IMG/VR virus record: IMGVR_UViG_3300035670_000162
Coordinates: 1-64,000 of that record
Direction: 5' to 3' (one strand)
Origin: a virus
Length of the DNA stretch: 64,000 nt
The notes beneath the pieces were generated by a model. The model was given only the letters and a program-made list of their open reading frames with translations. It made no database searches and was not told the origin of the DNA. The position numbers and the translations under genes are program-made. Below are positions 15,492 to 23,628 of this stretch, in pieces. How positions within the stretch are numbered: position 1 is the first letter of the stretch; each line of letters begins with the position of its first letter.

Positions 15492-16301
15492 ATGACAGAA
15501 ACACTTTACCCGACAAGATATGGAACAAGATTGGTTACTATTGATCAACTTTTTGCTGAGCATCATGTTGATAAAATGCATCCAGAGTTTGCGAGAAGAC
15601 TTCGCTCTTGGCTAATTGGCCAGGGTGGATTAGTCGGCATTGGCGGTAGCTGGAGGGCAATCGGTGATCAGCCGGATAAACCAGGTTTTGCCCCTGAGGG
15701 GAAAAGTTTTCATCAATTTCAACAGTTTCCATCAGGTCAATTTTTTTGTGCTGTTGATTTGGTGTGTAGAAATGGTTCCGCGGTTCATCGTGCTCCTAAA
15801 TGGAGTGAGGTTCCAGTTCAGGGTTCTGATATATCTTTGTACTGGGGTGTTCATGCAAATGTGTCTACGGAAAGTTGGCACATGCAGCCAATCGAAGTTG
15901 ACGGTTGGCAAAGTTGGGTAAATCGTGGCAGGCCCGATTTGGAATATAATTATGGGGTCTATTCAAAGGAGTTAACTATGAAAGTTGCTAATAATCCAAA
16001 CAGAGTGTATGACACTCGAAAAGGGGGTAACCCATTTAAAGCAAAAGAGACTCGCGCTATCTATGTTCAGTCAGGGGTTTCTGCTGTTTTTGTAAACGTG
16101 ACCGCTGTTGGTCCAAAGGGCACTGGGTTTATAACTGTGTGGGATGGTGGCGATAAGCCCGACGTTTCTCATCTAAATTATAGATATGGTGTTGATATTT
16201 GTAATGGCGTTTGGGTTCCAGTTGATCAGTCTGGTAAGCTTTTTATTTATTCACATAACGAGTGCCATTTACTAGTCGACCTTTTAGCTATTGCTAATTG
16301 A
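15492..16301 (+). CDS. endolysin: M15-type peptidase plus actinobacterial surface domain
   Basis: 269 residues. The N-terminal domain (about 1-150) looks like a zinc D-Ala-D-Ala/L-Ala-D-Glu peptidase of family M15: SFHQFQQFP (H74), CAVDLV (D89) and ESWHMQPIE (H130), placed as the metal ligands. It would cut peptidoglycan peptides at lysis. The C-terminal domain (about 164-269) reads NRVYDTRKGG, VFVNVTAVGPKGTGFITVW, SHLNYRYG, LLVDLLAIA, a pattern typical of actinobacterial secreted proteins, likely for cell-wall binding. TATAAT (15471-15476) and AAAGGA precede the ATG. It is separated from the holin at 41219. Confidence 0.8.
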   Translation: MTETLYPTRYGTRLVTIDQLFAEHHVDKMHPEFARRLRSWLIGQGGLVGIGGSWRAIGDQPDKPGFAPEGKSFHQFQQFPSGQFFCAVDLVCRNGSAVHRAPKWSEVPVQGSDISLYWGVHANVSTESWHMQPIEVDGWQSWVNRGRPDLEYNYGVYSKELTMKVANNPNRVYDTRKGGNPFKAKETRAIYVQSGVSAVFVNVTAVGPKGTGFITVWDGGDKPDVSHLNYRYGVDICNGVWVPVDQSGKLFIYSHNECHLLVDLLAIAN

Positions 16302-16322
16302 TGCCTTTATTATTATTTATGA

Positions 16323-16334
16323 TATTATTAAGTT
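16323..16334 (+). promoter_or_regulatory. -10-like box before the protease-scaffold gene
   Basis: TATTAT at 16323-16328, six bases before ATG 16335, with no ribosome site between. TTGATG at 16298-16303 could be a -35 with a 19-base spacer. A leaderless start is inferred. Confidence 0.45.
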
Positions 16335-17936
16335 ATGGAAAATTTAAACTTTTCATTCCCAATTGATCTTGTAAAAAAAGAGCAGCGTATTGTTGTTGGA
16401 ATCGCTACTGCAGATAATGTCGATAAAGCTGGCGATCTTATTGAATTTCAAGCGTCAATGGAGGCTTTTAAAAATTGGGCTGGGAATATTCGTGAGATGC
16501 ATTCTCCTATAGCGGTTGGAAAAGCTATAGATTATAAGCCAGTTATTATAACAGATGTTGGTGGTAATAAATACAACGCTATTCAAGTAGAGGCTTATAT
16601 ATCAAAAGGCGCACAGGACACTTGGGAAAAAGTTCTTGATGGGACCTTGAGATCTTTTTCTGTTGGTGGAAAAATTCTAGAAAAACAGCTTGATACTAAA
16701 AAAATGTTTAGAGGAAAACCTGTTAATGTAATTAAAAAATATGAACTTGGTGAGCTAAGCTTAGTTGACAATCCAGCAAATCCTACTGCTGTTATTGATG
16801 TTGTTAAGTTTGATAATTCAAGTAATCTTGATTATATTCTTAAGATTGATTGTGAAGATATAAACTTAACTATTCCTGAATCTGTTAAAAGAATGGCTCA
16901 GGTAGGTCTTAATCAAAGAAAAGAGCACGGCCGTGGTGGTACAAGTGTTGGGCTATCGTCGGCTAGAAGATTGGCCTCTGGGGGCACGGTTTCTCCTGAG
17001 TTTGTAAGAAAAGTAGCAAGATATTTCCCAAGACATGCTGTCGATCTTAGAGCTGAAGGTGCTGATCCGGGTGATGATGGTTATCCGTCTAATGGAAGGA
17101 TTGCTTGGAATCTTTGGGGTGGCACGCCTGGTTGGGTTTGGGCTAGATCAAAAGTTCGCCAACTTGACAACTGTACAAAAAAGATGAATTTTTCTAATTT
17201 TGAAAAAGAAAATAACTGTTCATGTGGATGTGGCGGTTGTGATGGTGATATTATTAAGGAGTTCAATATGAGTGATATTAATAAAGATATCAAAGAATCA
17301 GATTCGATACTAAGAGATCTTTTGTTAGAAATGAGTGATAACGAATTGTCTATGATTGAAGATAGTCATGAAGTCGAATTGTTGCTTAATGATGAAAATT
17401 ATGATAAGGTATCAGACATGAATGTTACAGCTGAGCAAAAGTTGTCTCTAGTAAAAAGATTTATTAACTGGTTATCAGTTGATGAACAGATGGGCATTGA
17501 AAAGTCTGTCGAAATTGAAGAAGCTTCAACTGAATCCGAAGTTGAAGCGGATAACAATCAAATGGAGGATCAAATGGATTTAGAAATTCTAAAAGATGCT
17601 CTTGGTTCAGTCATTGATCAGAAGCTGACTGATTTCGCCGCTTCTCTTAAGGAAGAAGTTGAAACATCAGTCGACGCAAAGATTGAGGAAGTAGCCAAGA
17701 GTGCTGACAATCAGCTTCATGACCTTGAAGCTAAGTTAGCAGCTGCAGAGCAAGCTCTTGCAGAGCAAACAGCTAAAGTTGATGCGTATGCGTCAGCTGG
17801 AGCAATTAAGAAAAGTGTAGATCCAGAAGATGGTGACGGTGATGAGGATGAGTTGGTTAAGTCCGCACCTAAGCCATTCTGGAATAATGTTTATCTGCCA
17901 TCAGAGCTTATCAATGCTCTTGGCTATGAGTCGTGA
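16335..17936 (+). CDS. prohead protease fused to scaffold region
   Basis: 533 residues. Residues 1-150 are a head maturation protease of the XkdF/HK97 kind: VVGIATADNVDKAGDLI, catalytic histidine in REMHSPIAVGKA (H56), serine in TLRSFSVGGK (S107/S109), and ELSLVDNPANP. Residues ~178-285 form a separate module (HGRGGTSVGLSSARRLASGG, VARYFPRHAVDL, GRIAWNLWGGTPGWVWA). A cysteine cluster NNCSCGCGGCDGD follows (about 293-305). The rest is acidic and coiled (DLEAKLAAAEQALAEQTAKV), typical of scaffold. Two in-frame internal starts with good ribosome sites could give scaffold alone. Confidence 0.85.
   Translation: MENLNFSFPIDLVKKEQRIVVGIATADNVDKAGDLIEFQASMEAFKNWAGNIREMHSPIAVGKAIDYKPVIITDVGGNKYNAIQVEAYISKGAQDTWEKVLDGTLRSFSVGGKILEKQLDTKKMFRGKPVNVIKKYELGELSLVDNPANPTAVIDVVKFDNSSNLDYILKIDCEDINLTIPESVKRMAQVGLNQRKEHGRGGTSVGLSSARRLASGGTVSPEFVRKVARYFPRHAVDLRAEGADPGDDGYPSNGRIAWNLWGGTPGWVWARSKVRQLDNCTKKMNFSNFEKENNCSCGCGGCDGDIIKEFNMSDINKDIKESDSILRDLLLEMSDNELSMIEDSHEVELLLNDENYDKVSDMNVTAEQKLSLVKRFINWLSVDEQMGIEKSVEIEEASTESEVEADNNQMEDQMDLEILKDALGSVIDQKLTDFAASLKEEVETSVDAKIEEVAKSADNQLHDLEAKLAAAEQALAEQTAKVDAYASAGAIKKSVDPEDGDGDEDELVKSAPKPFWNNVYLPSELINALGYES
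17256..17270 (+). promoter_or_regulatory. internal ribosome site and start within the protease-scaffold gene
   Basis: AAGGAG at 17256-17261 stands six bases before an in-frame ATG at 17268 (codon 312, MSDINKDIKESD). It would produce a 222-residue protein lacking the protease and the cysteine cluster. Analogous to lambda C/Nu3, where scaffold is made from an internal start. Confidence 0.55.
17564..17576 (+). promoter_or_regulatory. second internal ribosome site and start, minimal scaffold
   Basis: GGAGG at 17564-17568, five bases before in-frame ATG 17574 (codon 414, MDLEILKDALGSVIDQ). The product would be the 120-residue acidic coiled-coil C-terminus, ending PKPFWNNVYLPSELINALGYES. The stronger of the two internal sites by sequence. 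Confidence 0.5.
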
Positions 17937-17954
17937 TTAGGAGGATTTATTAAA

Positions 17955-18983
17955 ATGGCAACTCAAGAAGAAATTTTAGCAAAGGCTAATGAGGTAACCA
18001 CTTCCGTTGTAGGTGGTGCTTCTGGTGGCCTTCTTAACGCTGAACAGTCTAATCGCTTCCTTGATTTCGTGGTCGATCAGTCTGTTCTTATGCAAAATAG
18101 CCGCGTCGTTCGGATGCGGACACCTACTATGGACATCGATAAGATGTCAGTTGGAACTAGAATCATGCGGAAGGCAACTGAAGCTACTGATGATGGCACC
18201 AACGCAGCGGTAACCTTTTCAAAGGTTTCGCTCACCAGCGTCAAACTTCGTCTTGACTGGGAAGTCTCAACCGAGTCTCTAGAGGACAACATTGAGGGTT
18301 CTTCGCTTGAGGATCATCTCGCTCAAGTCATGGCTCGCCAGACTGCGAACGATCTTGACGATCTTCTCATCAACGGCAACACTTCGTCTTCGAATACCTT
18401 GCTTAAGGCTCTTGACGGTTTTGTTAAGCTAGCTCTTGCTAGCGGCACCACGGTTGATGAGGGTGGCGACAACGTTTCTCGTTCGGTATTCGATCGGGTT
18501 CTGCGTAATCTCCCCAACAAGTATCTTCAGCGTCGTAATGAGCTTCGGTTCTTTACTGGCCCAGGCATTGTTCAGGATGCAATCTACTCACTACAGAATC
18601 CTAACTCTGCAACAGAGGCTACCGCTGGTGCTCCAAGCCCAGGTTCAACCACTGGCGACATGGCTTTCTTGAACGGGGCTATGCGTGCAAATGGCGGTGT
18701 TGGTTCGACTGGCCTTGCTCCATTCGGTATCGGGCTTATTGAAGTTCCTCTAATGCCAGAGGCTGTTTCTGGAGACTACTCTGGCGCTGCCGGTTCACAT
18801 GGTTATGTTGAATTGACTTTCCCCAATAACCGAGTTGTTGGTCTTCACCGGGACATCACGGTATACCGCGAGTTCCAGCCTAAGACTGACACTATTGAGT
18901 ACACTCAGTATATGCGTGTTGCTTGCAACATTGAGAATGCTGATAGCTACGTAATCGCTAAGAACGTCAAGCTTCGTAGCTGA
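17955..18983 (+). CDS. major capsid protein (HK97 fold)
   Basis: 342 residues, directly after protease-scaffold and 18 bases downstream, with AGGAGG ahead of the ATG. RTPTMDIDKMSVGTRIMRKA, LTSVKLRLDWEVSTESLEDN, LEDHLAQVMARQTANDLDDLLINGN and the late VELTFPNNRVVGLHRDITVYREF are the standard HK97-type order (E-loop, spine helix, P-domain). Codons are richer in C-ending and Arg CGT/CGC forms than the neighbours, as expected for a very abundant protein. Followed by a strong terminator. Confidence 0.92.
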   Translation: MATQEEILAKANEVTTSVVGGASGGLLNAEQSNRFLDFVVDQSVLMQNSRVVRMRTPTMDIDKMSVGTRIMRKATEATDDGTNAAVTFSKVSLTSVKLRLDWEVSTESLEDNIEGSSLEDHLAQVMARQTANDLDDLLINGNTSSSNTLLKALDGFVKLALASGTTVDEGGDNVSRSVFDRVLRNLPNKYLQRRNELRFFTGPGIVQDAIYSLQNPNSATEATAGAPSPGSTTGDMAFLNGAMRANGGVGSTGLAPFGIGLIEVPLMPEAVSGDYSGAAGSHGYVELTFPNNRVVGLHRDITVYREFQPKTDTIEYTQYMRVACNIENADSYVIAKNVKLRS

Positions 18984-19025
18984 TAAAAGCCTTAGGGCCG
19001 TTATAGTTATAGTCCTACAGAGAGG

Positions 19026-19052
19026 GGCGGTGAGTAAAATCACCGCCTTTTT
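19026..19052 (+). terminator. intrinsic terminator after the capsid gene
   Basis: GGCGGTGA, loop GTAAAA, TCACCGCC, then TTTTT. A perfect 8-bp GC-rich stem. It isolates capsid expression from the genes that follow. Confidence 0.92.
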
Positions 19053-19074
19053 CTGTTCTTATAACTTCAATTAT

Positions 19075-19088
19075 GATAATATTATTGT
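19075..19088 (+). promoter_or_regulatory. -10-like boxes after the capsid terminator
   Basis: GATAAT (19075-19080) and overlapping AATATT/TATTAT (19078-19085) lie 3-8 bases before ATG 19089 with no ribosome site, 23 bases after the terminator. Together they form a terminator-promoter relay and suggest a leaderless start. Confidence 0.45.
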
Positions 19089-19451
19089 ATGAGTAATAAT
19101 GTAATTAAATCGACTGATGTGAATGTTTCATCGACATCTGAGAGTGATGATGATGCGGGTTTAGATGATGGTGCTGTTGGTGGGCAAGATTCTGAAACAC
19201 CTCCTGCTAAAAAAGTTGCAGCTAAAAGGTCAGCTCCTAAGAAGCAATCTCCTAATCAAAAAAAGATAGATACAAAGTTTATCTACTTTGATAGCGGGTC
19301 AGCTTATGTGACCAAGGGTGGTTTTAGATTTTCTCCGGAGAATAGAATTTATGAACTTCCTATTGATGAGGCCGATCATCTTCTAAATTTTGATAATTTT
19401 AGAATTCCTAATCAGATTGAGATGGAGCAATATTATAAGGAGAACACCTGA
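19089..19451 (+). CDS. unknown head-region protein with disordered N-terminus
   Basis: 120 residues. Residues 1-35 are acidic and Ser/Asp-rich; residues 36-58 are basic (PPAKKVAAKRSAPKKQSPNQ); the rest is a small globular part (KFIYFDSGSAYVTKGGFRF...NFRIPNQIEMEQYY). The position after capsid suggests a head-tail joining or internal head protein. No family recognised. Confidence 0.65.
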   Translation: MSNNVIKSTDVNVSSTSESDDDAGLDDGAVGGQDSETPPAKKVAAKRSAPKKQSPNQKKIDTKFIYFDSGSAYVTKGGFRFSPENRIYELPIDEADHLLNFDNFRIPNQIEMEQYYKENT

Positions 19452-19834
19452 TGGCCGGTAATTTAAGTAATTATCTTGAGAATAAGATCCTTGATCATTT
19501 TCTTGGCACGACTTCTTACACGATGCCTTCAACTGTATATCTTGCACTCTATACAGTCGCCCCGACAGATGCTGGTGGTGGCACAGAGGTGACTGGTGGG
19601 TCTTATGCAAGAAAACCTATCACCTTTTTATCTTCTAGCGGTGGAACTACTTCGAACGACTCCAATGTTGATTTTACAGGTATGCCAGCCTGTACTGTTG
19701 TGGCTGTTGGTGTTTTTGACGCTTTGACTTCTGGCAATCTACTTGTTTATGGAGATTTAGCTGTAAATAAAACTTTAGATGCTGGAGATATTTTTAGAGC
19801 GCAGACCGGCGATATTATTGTGTCAATTGACTAA
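19451..19834 (+). CDS. phage structural protein of the LALYTVAPTDAGGGTEV family
   Basis: 127 residues: SNYLENKILDHFLGTTSYT, VYLALYTVAPTDAGGGTEVTGGSYARKP, then a beta-rich part. This family is widespread in siphoviruses and usually called a putative minor tail or fibre protein; its function is not firmly known. AAGGAG precedes the ATG, which overlaps the previous stop by one base. Confidence 0.75.
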   Translation: MAGNLSNYLENKILDHFLGTTSYTMPSTVYLALYTVAPTDAGGGTEVTGGSYARKPITFLSSSGGTTSNDSNVDFTGMPACTVVAVGVFDALTSGNLLVYGDLAVNKTLDAGDIFRAQTGDIIVSID

Positions 19835-19842
19835 GGATGCTT

Positions 19843-20193
19843 ATGGAAAGAAGAGAGTTTAGTGGCGCTGTTGAGGAAACTTCTTTAACTGCCGGGATTT
19901 CAGATTCAGATACATCTATAACTGTTGCTGATGGTTCATCTTATCCAACAGGGGATAGTAACAATTTTGTTATTGTTATTAACAAGGGATTTTCTAGTGA
20001 AGAAAAAGTTCTTTGCTCAGACAGGTCGGGAAATACAATAACAGCTGTGCAACGAGGTTACGATGGCACATCAGCCAGCGCCCATACTTCGGGCGAAAAA
20101 ATAGATCATGTTTTAGACGCAATAGCTGTGCAGAGCATGAATAATACAACTTTTAATAATTCCATACTTTTATGGAGTGGGATCGGGGGATAA
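19843..20193 (+). CDS. structural protein with RGYDGTSA module
   Basis: 116 residues from ATG 19843, chosen because TAAGGA lies just upstream; ATG 19837 is also in frame. ITVADGSSYPTGDSNNFVIVI, EEKVLCSDRSGNTITAVQRG, YDGTSASAHTSGEKIDHVLDA. This beta module recurs in phage fibre and tail proteins and appears twice more in the large tail protein at 33332 (near 34427 and 36538). Confidence 0.7.
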   Translation: MERREFSGAVEETSLTAGISDSDTSITVADGSSYPTGDSNNFVIVINKGFSSEEKVLCSDRSGNTITAVQRGYDGTSASAHTSGEKIDHVLDAIAVQSMNNTTFNNSILLWSGIGG

Positions 20194-20196
20194 TTT

Positions 20197-20529
20197 ATGG
20201 CTAATATTGTACCAAAACTTCTATATATAGGTAATGATACAGCTTCTAATGTATATACGGCTTCTTCAAATGTCGGATCTTATGCTATTTTGCGGACTAT
20301 TAACGTTTGCAATACTTCAGGTACAGATAAAACTTTTTCATTACATATAGTTCCGGCATCAGGATCTGCTGGTGCTAATAACAAGGTGATGAGCAACATA
20401 TCTGTGCCAGCTAATGATGTAATAGTTTCTGACACAATTTTTGTTTTAAATGCTGGTGGCTCAGTGTATTTTGATCCAGTAGATTCAAACTTGACACTGA
20501 CTGTTAGCGGTGTGGAGTATGTTGCATGA
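20197..20529 (+). CDS. small beta-sandwich structural protein
   Basis: 110 residues: PKLLYIGNDTASNVYTASSN, YAILRTINVCNTSGTDKTFSLHIVPASG, VYFDPVDSNLTLTVSGVEY. The pattern is typical of small phage fibre-tip or decoration proteins with an all-beta fold. Located among fibre-type genes; role inferred from form and context. Confidence 0.65.
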   Translation: MANIVPKLLYIGNDTASNVYTASSNVGSYAILRTINVCNTSGTDKTFSLHIVPASGSAGANNKVMSNISVPANDVIVSDTIFVLNAGGSVYFDPVDSNLTLTVSGVEYVA

Positions 20530-21188
20530 TAAAAAATCTTTCTGGAAGATATAAAAATATTGAGGTTTTGAACAACATTCTTGTTGGGGGGACTGTCGAT
20601 GGTAGAGATCTCTCTACTGATGGAAGTAAGCTTGATGGTGTTGAAGCTAATGCTGATGTTACAGATACTACAAATGTCACATCTGCTGGTGCTTTGATGG
20701 ATTCTGAGGTTGATAGTGATATTAAAACATTGTCACTTCCAAGCTCAACAACAATAAGCACATATGCAAAAACATTGCTAGATGATACTTCTTCTTCAGA
20801 AGCTAGAACAACGCTTGGTATAAGTTCTCTTTCACAGATTGCTTTATGTGATCCACCATCAAGAATTGTTACTGCAAATGCTATAGCAGCAGGGGCTTTT
20901 GAAACAGTCACCTGTGCGACATCTGTTGGTGGGATTTCTGTAAGTGGAGCTGATGGTATAATGTTGGCTGTTACATTTATTCCCGGTGCAAGTGGTGGAT
21001 TTGCTGCAATAGTTCCAACTTCGGTCACCACAACACCATCTGTTTCTTCTGTAAATTATGAAGGTAGTGGTAATGCTATTACAGCTTTTTCGATTGTGAA
21101 GCTGAATAGTTCAAGACAATTTAAAATTTATTCATCACAAGCTGGTCAATATATCATTGATGCTTTTGGTTTTATATTTGATATATAA
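20526..21188 (+). CDS. short tail fibre-like protein
   Basis: 220 residues. GGTVDGRDLSTDGSKLDGVE, ANADVTDTTNVTSAGALMDSEV and SSSEARTTLGISS are classic fibre-shaft strings shared with many phages. The C-terminal 100 residues are a beta domain (GFAAIVPTSVTTTPSVSSVN, YIIDAFGFIFDI). Starts within the previous stop (ATGA) after GGAG. Confidence 0.75.
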   Translation: MIKNLSGRYKNIEVLNNILVGGTVDGRDLSTDGSKLDGVEANADVTDTTNVTSAGALMDSEVDSDIKTLSLPSSTTISTYAKTLLDDTSSSEARTTLGISSLSQIALCDPPSRIVTANAIAAGAFETVTCATSVGGISVSGADGIMLAVTFIPGASGGFAAIVPTSVTTTPSVSSVNYEGSGNAITAFSIVKLNSSRQFKIYSSQAGQYIIDAFGFIFDI

Positions 21189-21206
21189 AATATTTAAGGA
21201 GATTTT

Positions 21207-21284
21207 ATGAGAACTAAATCGTGCAGTTGTGGGTGCGAATGCGGTGAACATTGTGATTGCGGATGCGATGAATGCACATGTTGA
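21207..21284 (+). CDS. 25-residue cysteine-rich microprotein, metallothionein-like
   Basis: A short frame with an AAGGAG five bases before ATG 21207. The product has 25 residues with nine cysteines at positions 6, 8, 10, 12, 16, 18, 20, 23 and 25, in C-x-C spacing with Gly, Glu, Asp and one His. It fits tightly between genes (18 bases before it, 10 after). Metal binding is inferred from the C-x-C density. A similar cluster, CSCGCGGCDGD, sits inside the protease-scaffold protein. No known family is claimed. Confidence 0.65.
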   Translation: MRTKSCSCGCECGEHCDCGCDECTC

Positions 21285-21294
21285 GGTGTAAAAA

Positions 21295-22218
21295 ATGGAT
21301 GATGTAAAGATAAATACTTCTAAAACTTTAAGCTTAACTCTACCGTCTGATGCAGATTCAAATGCAGTTACCGTGAGCTTAATTCATGAGTTTGGAGATA
21401 CAGTGCAGAGCAATATCTCTGCAACCAGGGTTTCTGATGGTGTCTATTCTGTTACTTTCGGACAGAGCAGTTCTGGTATTTATTCTTTGAACTCATCTGG
21501 AATTCATAGGATAGACTTTAATTATTCTATATCTGGAACATCTTATACTCAATCTAAATATATCAATGTTTATACACCATATATAGTCTGGGAAGATTTT
21601 GCATCGTCTCATCCAGAACTTGTTACTCTTGCAGGTGTGTTTGATTCAGCTGAAAAAAGAGCTAGAAGTATAATAAATACTTTTTGCGGGCAAACATTTG
21701 AATTTTATCCGGATAAATCAATCACTATTGACGGGACTGATAGTAAAAATTTACATCTTCCACTACCAATATCTACTTTAAGAAAAGTAACTATTGATTA
21801 TGGTGACAATGTTGCACAAGTCATCCATGATTTTGAAGATGAAACATTAAACAATATAGAGAAAGTTAGACAAAATTTTAATTTTGAGTCATCTTATTTT
21901 ATAAGATATAAGTCTGGAGTTTCTGAGACAAGCTCCAATAGAGTTAGAACTCAAACATTTAAAAGCGTTTCCGACTATAGAATTGAAGGTGATTTTGGAT
22001 GGCGTTTTGTGCCATTGAATATAAAGCAGGCGGCTGAGCTTATTATTCTTGATATCCTTAATGACGACTCTGAGTACAGAAGACACGCCTTAACGTCCGT
22101 TGATATGGATACTATGAGATTCACTATGGCTGGTAATTTCTATGAGTCTACTGGCAATATCGAAGCCGATATATTGTTAATGGACTACACTCTTTTTGTG
22201 ATGGATTATATAACGTAA
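21295..22218 (+). CDS. head-tail connector (adaptor) protein with N-terminal beta domain
   Basis: 307 residues. Residues 1-95 are an immunoglobulin-like beta domain (SLTLPSDADSNAVTVSLIHEF...YTQSKYINVY). Residues ~100-307 resemble gp6/gp15-type adaptors: YIVWEDFASSHPELVTL, FDSAEKRARSIINTFCGQTFE, then PLNIKQAAELIILDILNDDSEYRRH. It would bind under the portal ring. A GAGGTG precedes the ATG. Next genes follow the usual stopper, completion and terminator order. Confidence 0.75.
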   Translation: MDDVKINTSKTLSLTLPSDADSNAVTVSLIHEFGDTVQSNISATRVSDGVYSVTFGQSSSGIYSLNSSGIHRIDFNYSISGTSYTQSKYINVYTPYIVWEDFASSHPELVTLAGVFDSAEKRARSIINTFCGQTFEFYPDKSITIDGTDSKNLHLPLPISTLRKVTIDYGDNVAQVIHDFEDETLNNIEKVRQNFNFESSYFIRYKSGVSETSSNRVRTQTFKSVSDYRIEGDFGWRFVPLNIKQAAELIILDILNDDSEYRRHALTSVDMDTMRFTMAGNFYESTGNIEADILLMDYTLFVMDYIT

Positions 22219-22595
22219 TGGCATATAAAACATATTTTAGATATCATCAAGTTTTAGATTTGTATAAAAATATTTCATCAACAAACAATGCTGGACAAAA
22301 ATATAACAACTGGTCTGTCTATAAAGAAAAAATCCCATGCGTTCTCCAGCCAGTTTCGTCTGAGAGACGAGTTACGCCTTATATTGCAAATATTGATGAG
22401 TACGAAGTGTTAGTTCCTCATTCATATGCTAGCTATTTCTCTTATGGCTATAGAATTGATGGCATTAAAGATAGATATAATACAGCTATAGTGACCGGTC
22501 CATTTGAGATTGTTGAAATAAATAGAAGGACTGGGTGGAATGGCAAACTTAGCCATATCCTGGTCAGGATTCGTCTTGTTGTAGAGGCTAGCTGA
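22218..22595 (+). CDS. head closure (stopper) protein
   Basis: 125 residues. LDLYKNISSTNNAGQKYNNW, EKIPCVLQPVSSERR and PHSYASYFSYGYRIDGIKDRY...GPFEIVEINR follow the small beta-barrel stopper pattern of SPP1 gp16-like proteins. It closes the head after packaging. ATG overlaps the previous stop (TAATG). The call rests on pattern and gene order. Confidence 0.65.
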   Translation: MAYKTYFRYHQVLDLYKNISSTNNAGQKYNNWSVYKEKIPCVLQPVSSERRVTPYIANIDEYEVLVPHSYASYFSYGYRIDGIKDRYNTAIVTGPFEIVEINRRTGWNGKLSHILVRIRLVVEAS

Positions 22596-22596
22596 T

Positions 22597-23193
22597 ATGG
22601 TTGCAAGGTCTAGAAGACATTTTCAAATTGAATTTGATGAGAATTCAATTTCTCGTCTTAACAATTTAGCGAACGCCATGGCTCTTTATCCTAATCGTAT
22701 TGATAAAGCTATTCATGATGCAGCAAAAAAAACTGAAAAAGATACCAAAGACAAACTTAGAACTAATTATAGAAACACTAAGCTTGCAAGAGAAGACGTT
22801 GTGCCTGTGAAAGTTTATATAAATGGTAACAATATAAAAATAAAAGCTAGCGTACTTTGGGCAGAACCAAATCCAAATGCAGTGACTCAAAACGATACGA
22901 CTAGGGCAAGATTTCATGCAAATATAATGTTGAGAGGTCGAAGGAGATATACTGCAAAAAGATCTAAATTAGATGATCCATACAATCTAGTTAAGTGGAG
23001 CAGTGGGGCGATAGAGTATGCTTACGGTTTTACAGTACCAGCTAAGTCACCAAATTATCAATTTAGAAAGTTTATAACAGGTGGTATGATAAGCAAAATG
23101 TTTAAAAAAAATTTGACGAAGGCTCTTGCAAACCAGGGGATTGGTGGCAGGGGTGGTACTTCAAGAGTCACCCGTGGAGATAACCCAGTATGA
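22597..23193 (+). CDS. tail completion/neck protein (HK97 gp10-like)
   Basis: 198 residues, basic. HFQIEFDENSISRLNNLANA, PNRIDKAIHDAAKKTEKDTKDKLR at the N-terminus and a Gly/Arg-rich C-terminus (GRGGTSRVTRGDNP). The AMA...IDKAIHDAAKKTEKDT helix pattern is that of gp10-like neck proteins, and the position between stopper and tail terminator agrees. Confidence 0.65.
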   Translation: MVARSRRHFQIEFDENSISRLNNLANAMALYPNRIDKAIHDAAKKTEKDTKDKLRTNYRNTKLAREDVVPVKVYINGNNIKIKASVLWAEPNPNAVTQNDTTRARFHANIMLRGRRRYTAKRSKLDDPYNLVKWSSGAIEYAYGFTVPAKSPNYQFRKFITGGMISKMFKKNLTKALANQGIGGRGGTSRVTRGDNPV

Positions 23194-23615
23194 CTATAAA
23201 TACATTGGCAGTATATGATATAAACTCTTTCTTAAAGGCGGACTCTTCTTTATCGTCTATCTCAGGTAAAAGTTTAGGATTTTTCCCAATAGTTGCGCCA
23301 GACTCAGAGCTTGGTCCTTTTGTTATTTACTATATCAACCATAACATTCCGAGTGTTGAGGCTTGGTGGAATCGTTACGATGCTGTCAATTATGTCATTT
23401 ACGATACAGATATAGATAGGATGCTCAGAATAGGTGAGAGAATGATAGATCTTTTATCTAAAGGTGATGAAATTTCAACGTCTTCTGGAAAAGAGGGCAC
23501 TGATACAAGAATTTTTTCTACTTATTTTAACGGAAGCTCTGTTAGTGAATCTATAGAGCGTGACGGTTGGTTTAATATGAATTTAGAGTTTATTCTGTAT
23601 TATGTTCCTAAATAG
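23190..23615 (+). CDS. tail terminator-like protein
   Basis: 141 residues: YDINSFLKADSSLSSISGKS, PFVIYYINHNIPSVEAWWNRYDAVNYVIYDTDIDRMLRIGERMIDLL in overlapping order and a beta C-terminus. Length, the early short helix and the central Y-x-I-Y-D segment are consistent with gpU-type tail terminators. Starts within the previous stop (ATGA). Confidence 0.6.
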   Translation: MTINTLAVYDINSFLKADSSLSSISGKSLGFFPIVAPDSELGPFVIYYINHNIPSVEAWWNRYDAVNYVIYDTDIDRMLRIGERMIDLLSKGDEISTSSGKEGTDTRIFSTYFNGSSVSESIERDGWFNMNLEFILYYVPK

Positions 23616-23628
23616 TATGGTATTATAA

